Shown here in pieces: positions 29,101 through 64,000 of a stretch of DNA of 64,000 bases (its first letter is position 1; each line of letters begins with the position of its first letter). Below the pieces are notes generated by a model, which saw nothing but the letters and a program-made list of their open reading frames with translations, was not told where the DNA came from and searched no databases. The stretch is taken from assembly GCF_028858725.1 (NCBI RefSeq), contig NC_084759.1, forward strand, positions 91,384,889 through 91,448,888, written 5' to 3'. Position numbers and translations under genes: made by a program. Origin of the DNA: Colius striatus (taxonomy: Eukaryota; Chordata; Aves; Coliiformes; Coliidae).

Positions 29101-31120
29101 GCCATATTTAGGATTAATGTCTTGTCAGGACACAAACTGTCTAAAAATATCTGGACATACACTACTTAAAATAGCACAGAGCAGCCACAAAACATCTTGG
29201 TTAAAAAGCAAACAAACCATTTTTGTCATCAACCCACAATGTGCTTTCTATGACTTGTTTTGCACCCTTATACTCTGAGTTTCCCTAAATACCTGTTGCA
29301 TTGTTTACAGTGCTTTCAGGAAAACAGCTTTTGGGAAATTTCCTGAATTGCTGCTTAGGCTTTTGTGTAAGTGCTTAAATGTTTTATTAAATGAGTTTAG
29401 TCCCCAGAAGCTGTAGCCAAGAAAGGCCTAGCCTGTGCCCCAGATGGGCATTGCTGAGCCCTTACTGATGCAGCGGGTGTTTGGAGGGATCATGTTATTG
29501 GCATTAGGTGGAGTTTGAGAGGTCAGTGCTTGGAATGGGCCATCAGGCAATGGCAAGGTGCTCAGACTCAGTGACCAAAATCCTCCTTAGTCTCTTGCCC
29601 AGATAACTGTCCCTGTGGCAGTGAAATGCCCTTTGCTGAGTGGGAGTAGTCTACACATTGGTGAAGGAACCTGTTTGCCGCTTCTGGTGGAGGCGTAACA
29701 TGGAGCAGAGTGCAGAGGCAGCTGTGTGTCAGGCACTGCTCCTGGGCAACTGTGCACAGGTGCCCTTGTGGCATTGGCGGCAGACCCAATGCCAGAGTAT
29801 GGAGTCCTTCCTGAGACAGTGAAAGGGGTTGTGTGGGACAGAGACTTCCTTTGAGCTGAGAAGTCAGCGGAGCTGGTACCTGCTGTGCCAGGCTCCAGCG
29901 TGAGGCATATTTCCATGGTGCATCCAAGCAGAGCATATAAAGCACCAGTGTTCAAGAGCAAACTCATAACAAGGACTCCTGCTCCCATGCTGATCCTGAG
30001 TAACAGCTGTGCTTATGCATATCTTTGGCTTGGGTTTTGTTGTTGTAGTGATCAATTCTGTGGTTTTTTTTCAAACAAGACTGTTAACTTGGTGTATATT
30101 TGGCCACATTTCCTCTCCTCCTGTCCTCTTCCCTCTCACAGATTCAGTCTTGTATTGCTTCCTATTCTGTCTTGACCAATGTGCTTGCTGTTCCTGCAAG
30201 CCTCATTCTCTCTCAGGCTTGGGTCATGATCTTTGTATTGCTTTGCCTCTTAGTGGGACACTGGGAAAATTGCTTATTTGAAGAGGAGAGCCTTTTCATG
30301 GTTAGAAAGGGAAAACTACTTTTTAGAGCCTGCTTATGTCACGGTCTTAGCCGTACATCATCAGACTATTTGCCAGTTATAACTTAGATTATCTAGACAT
30401 TGTTAAGGAGCAATAGGTGGTGTTTATGCAAGTACTTAATACACATCAACAAAACCAATCTATAAAAGTGGACATAGATTGTTTTACAGATGAAAGCAAA
30501 TTGGTGAGTTACCATTCCATGGAAGATCAATGACAGAGATGGGATTTGTCTTCTCAGGTTCTGATGCTCATTACCACAGTATACCTTTGCCTTTGGAACA
30601 GATCTGTGGTCATATCTTCAGGTTTTAGGTACTTAGGATTATTTTGGTTATTAAAGAAAGTAATCTGCCATTCAGAGATATTTTTTAAGCTACTGTTCGA
30701 TAAAATGTTGTGCTGAACCAGACGGGCCTTGTTTCTGCAGAGGCTGTTGCTGACCTGGATTAGTTCTCTGACCCTACTTGTTTTGAGGCTCCAGAGGAGC
30801 TTGTAACAGAGGACACATAGGAATGGCTGGAGGTTGACGAGAGGAGGGACAGGGAATGGCATGAGACAGCATTGCTTCAGAGAGGAATGTCTATGACTAA
30901 CAGACATTCAGGCTTCTTGGTAGCGATTTCAGCAAGATGATACAGCAATTGCTGGGAAATTTTTAACAACTATCATTTCTTTAACTTTCCATTGATACTC
31001 CTGCAGTCATGTTTGGGCATGCTCCAGGTCAGTCTGCATTATTACTCCATAAAGGGATGTTTCAGAAATAGAGAAAGTAAAAGTCATTCAGAACTAACTT
31101 AATCTTTTGTATTTTGACAG
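26153..31120. other. PRDM15 first intron
   Basis: About 5 kb. The first kilobase belongs to the CpG island, including an acceptor-like TTCTTTGTTACAG near 26430. The rest is unique sequence without recognisable repeats or exons. Confidence 0.5.
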
Positions 31121-31128
31121 GTTTAAAA

Positions 31129-63602
<32,474 letters not shown>

Positions 63603-64000
63603 GTGAGCAGAGTGATGGGTAGCAGCTGTTGCTTAGAGGGACAACAATTCTTTTTGTTTACTATTTGGACAAAAGGAGTGATTGGACCATTTAGGACTAA
63701 CTTGATAGACTGTGGTAACACAAAATAGAGGCTTTAAACAGTCAAGGAGTTGGAACCAGTAAGCTCCTCATGTTTTGGGGTTTTTTTTGTTCATTTCCTT
63801 TGGTGTTGCCTTCTGCTTGTTTGCCAGATACCACTAGTGGGCTGAAGCTGGTACTAAAATTATGAAAACCAATTTGACTGCTTCTTTTGAAGGCTGCACA
63901 TGCCTCCCTCCCATTGCCATCTTACTCCTATACACAGAAGTTGTTAGGTTCCAAGCTTTCTACGTTCCTCTTCTCTTGCTGGCAGTAGCATCATGTGAGC
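63603..64000. other. PRDM15 intron, cut by window edge
   Basis: Start of the next intron. The exon expected to follow QSIQQ is not in the window. Confidence 0.6.

Overview
The window is vertebrate nuclear DNA, almost certainly from a bird. Coding sequence is split into short exons with GT/AG borders separated by kilobase introns. There is one strong CpG island. The interspersed repeats are CR1 LINE fragments with the avian 3' tail (TTCTATGATTC type) plus one avian-type solo retroviral LTR. I see no bacterial, plasmid or phage features. The species cannot be named from the sequence.

Two protein-coding genes lie head to tail on the + strand. Left (1-18754): the 3' half of C2CD2, a paralogue of the ER/plasma-membrane lipid-transfer protein TMEM24. 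Nine exons (1790-18754) are in continuous frame and give 432 residues, from the start of the C2 domain to the stop codon. The N-terminal membrane anchor and SMP/TULIP domain lie before the window. A 3' UTR of uncertain length follows, then about 3 kb of plain intergenic DNA.

Right (about 25580-64000): PRDM15, a PR-domain zinc-finger transcription factor. Its CpG-island promoter (25580-27130) carries a ZNF143/THAP11-type site and ETS sites, followed by a probable non-coding first exon with a donor at 26152. Translation starts at 31129. Twenty-three coding exons up to 63602 give exactly 1021 codons with every splice phase consistent: zinc knuckle, PR/SET domain, a basic linker and 17 zinc fingers, then the start of the C-terminal tail. 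The final exons lie beyond the window.

The order C2CD2 then PRDM15 on one strand is also the order at human 21q22.3, so this looks like an ancient, ordinary syntenic block. Introns hold CR1 fragments (1-583, 5966-6125, 12440-12654, 36780-38060, 40315-40402, 44634-45200, 50415-52176, 52195-52480, 53881-53978) and a solo LTR with perfect 5-bp target duplications (47096-48235).

I found no undescribed biological system. The points most worth checking are a stretch of the CpG island whose translation resembles the N-terminus of the long human PRDM15 isoform, a frame-preserving 123-nt exon that may be a cassette, tandem NAGNAG acceptors, and a nested CR1 insertion.
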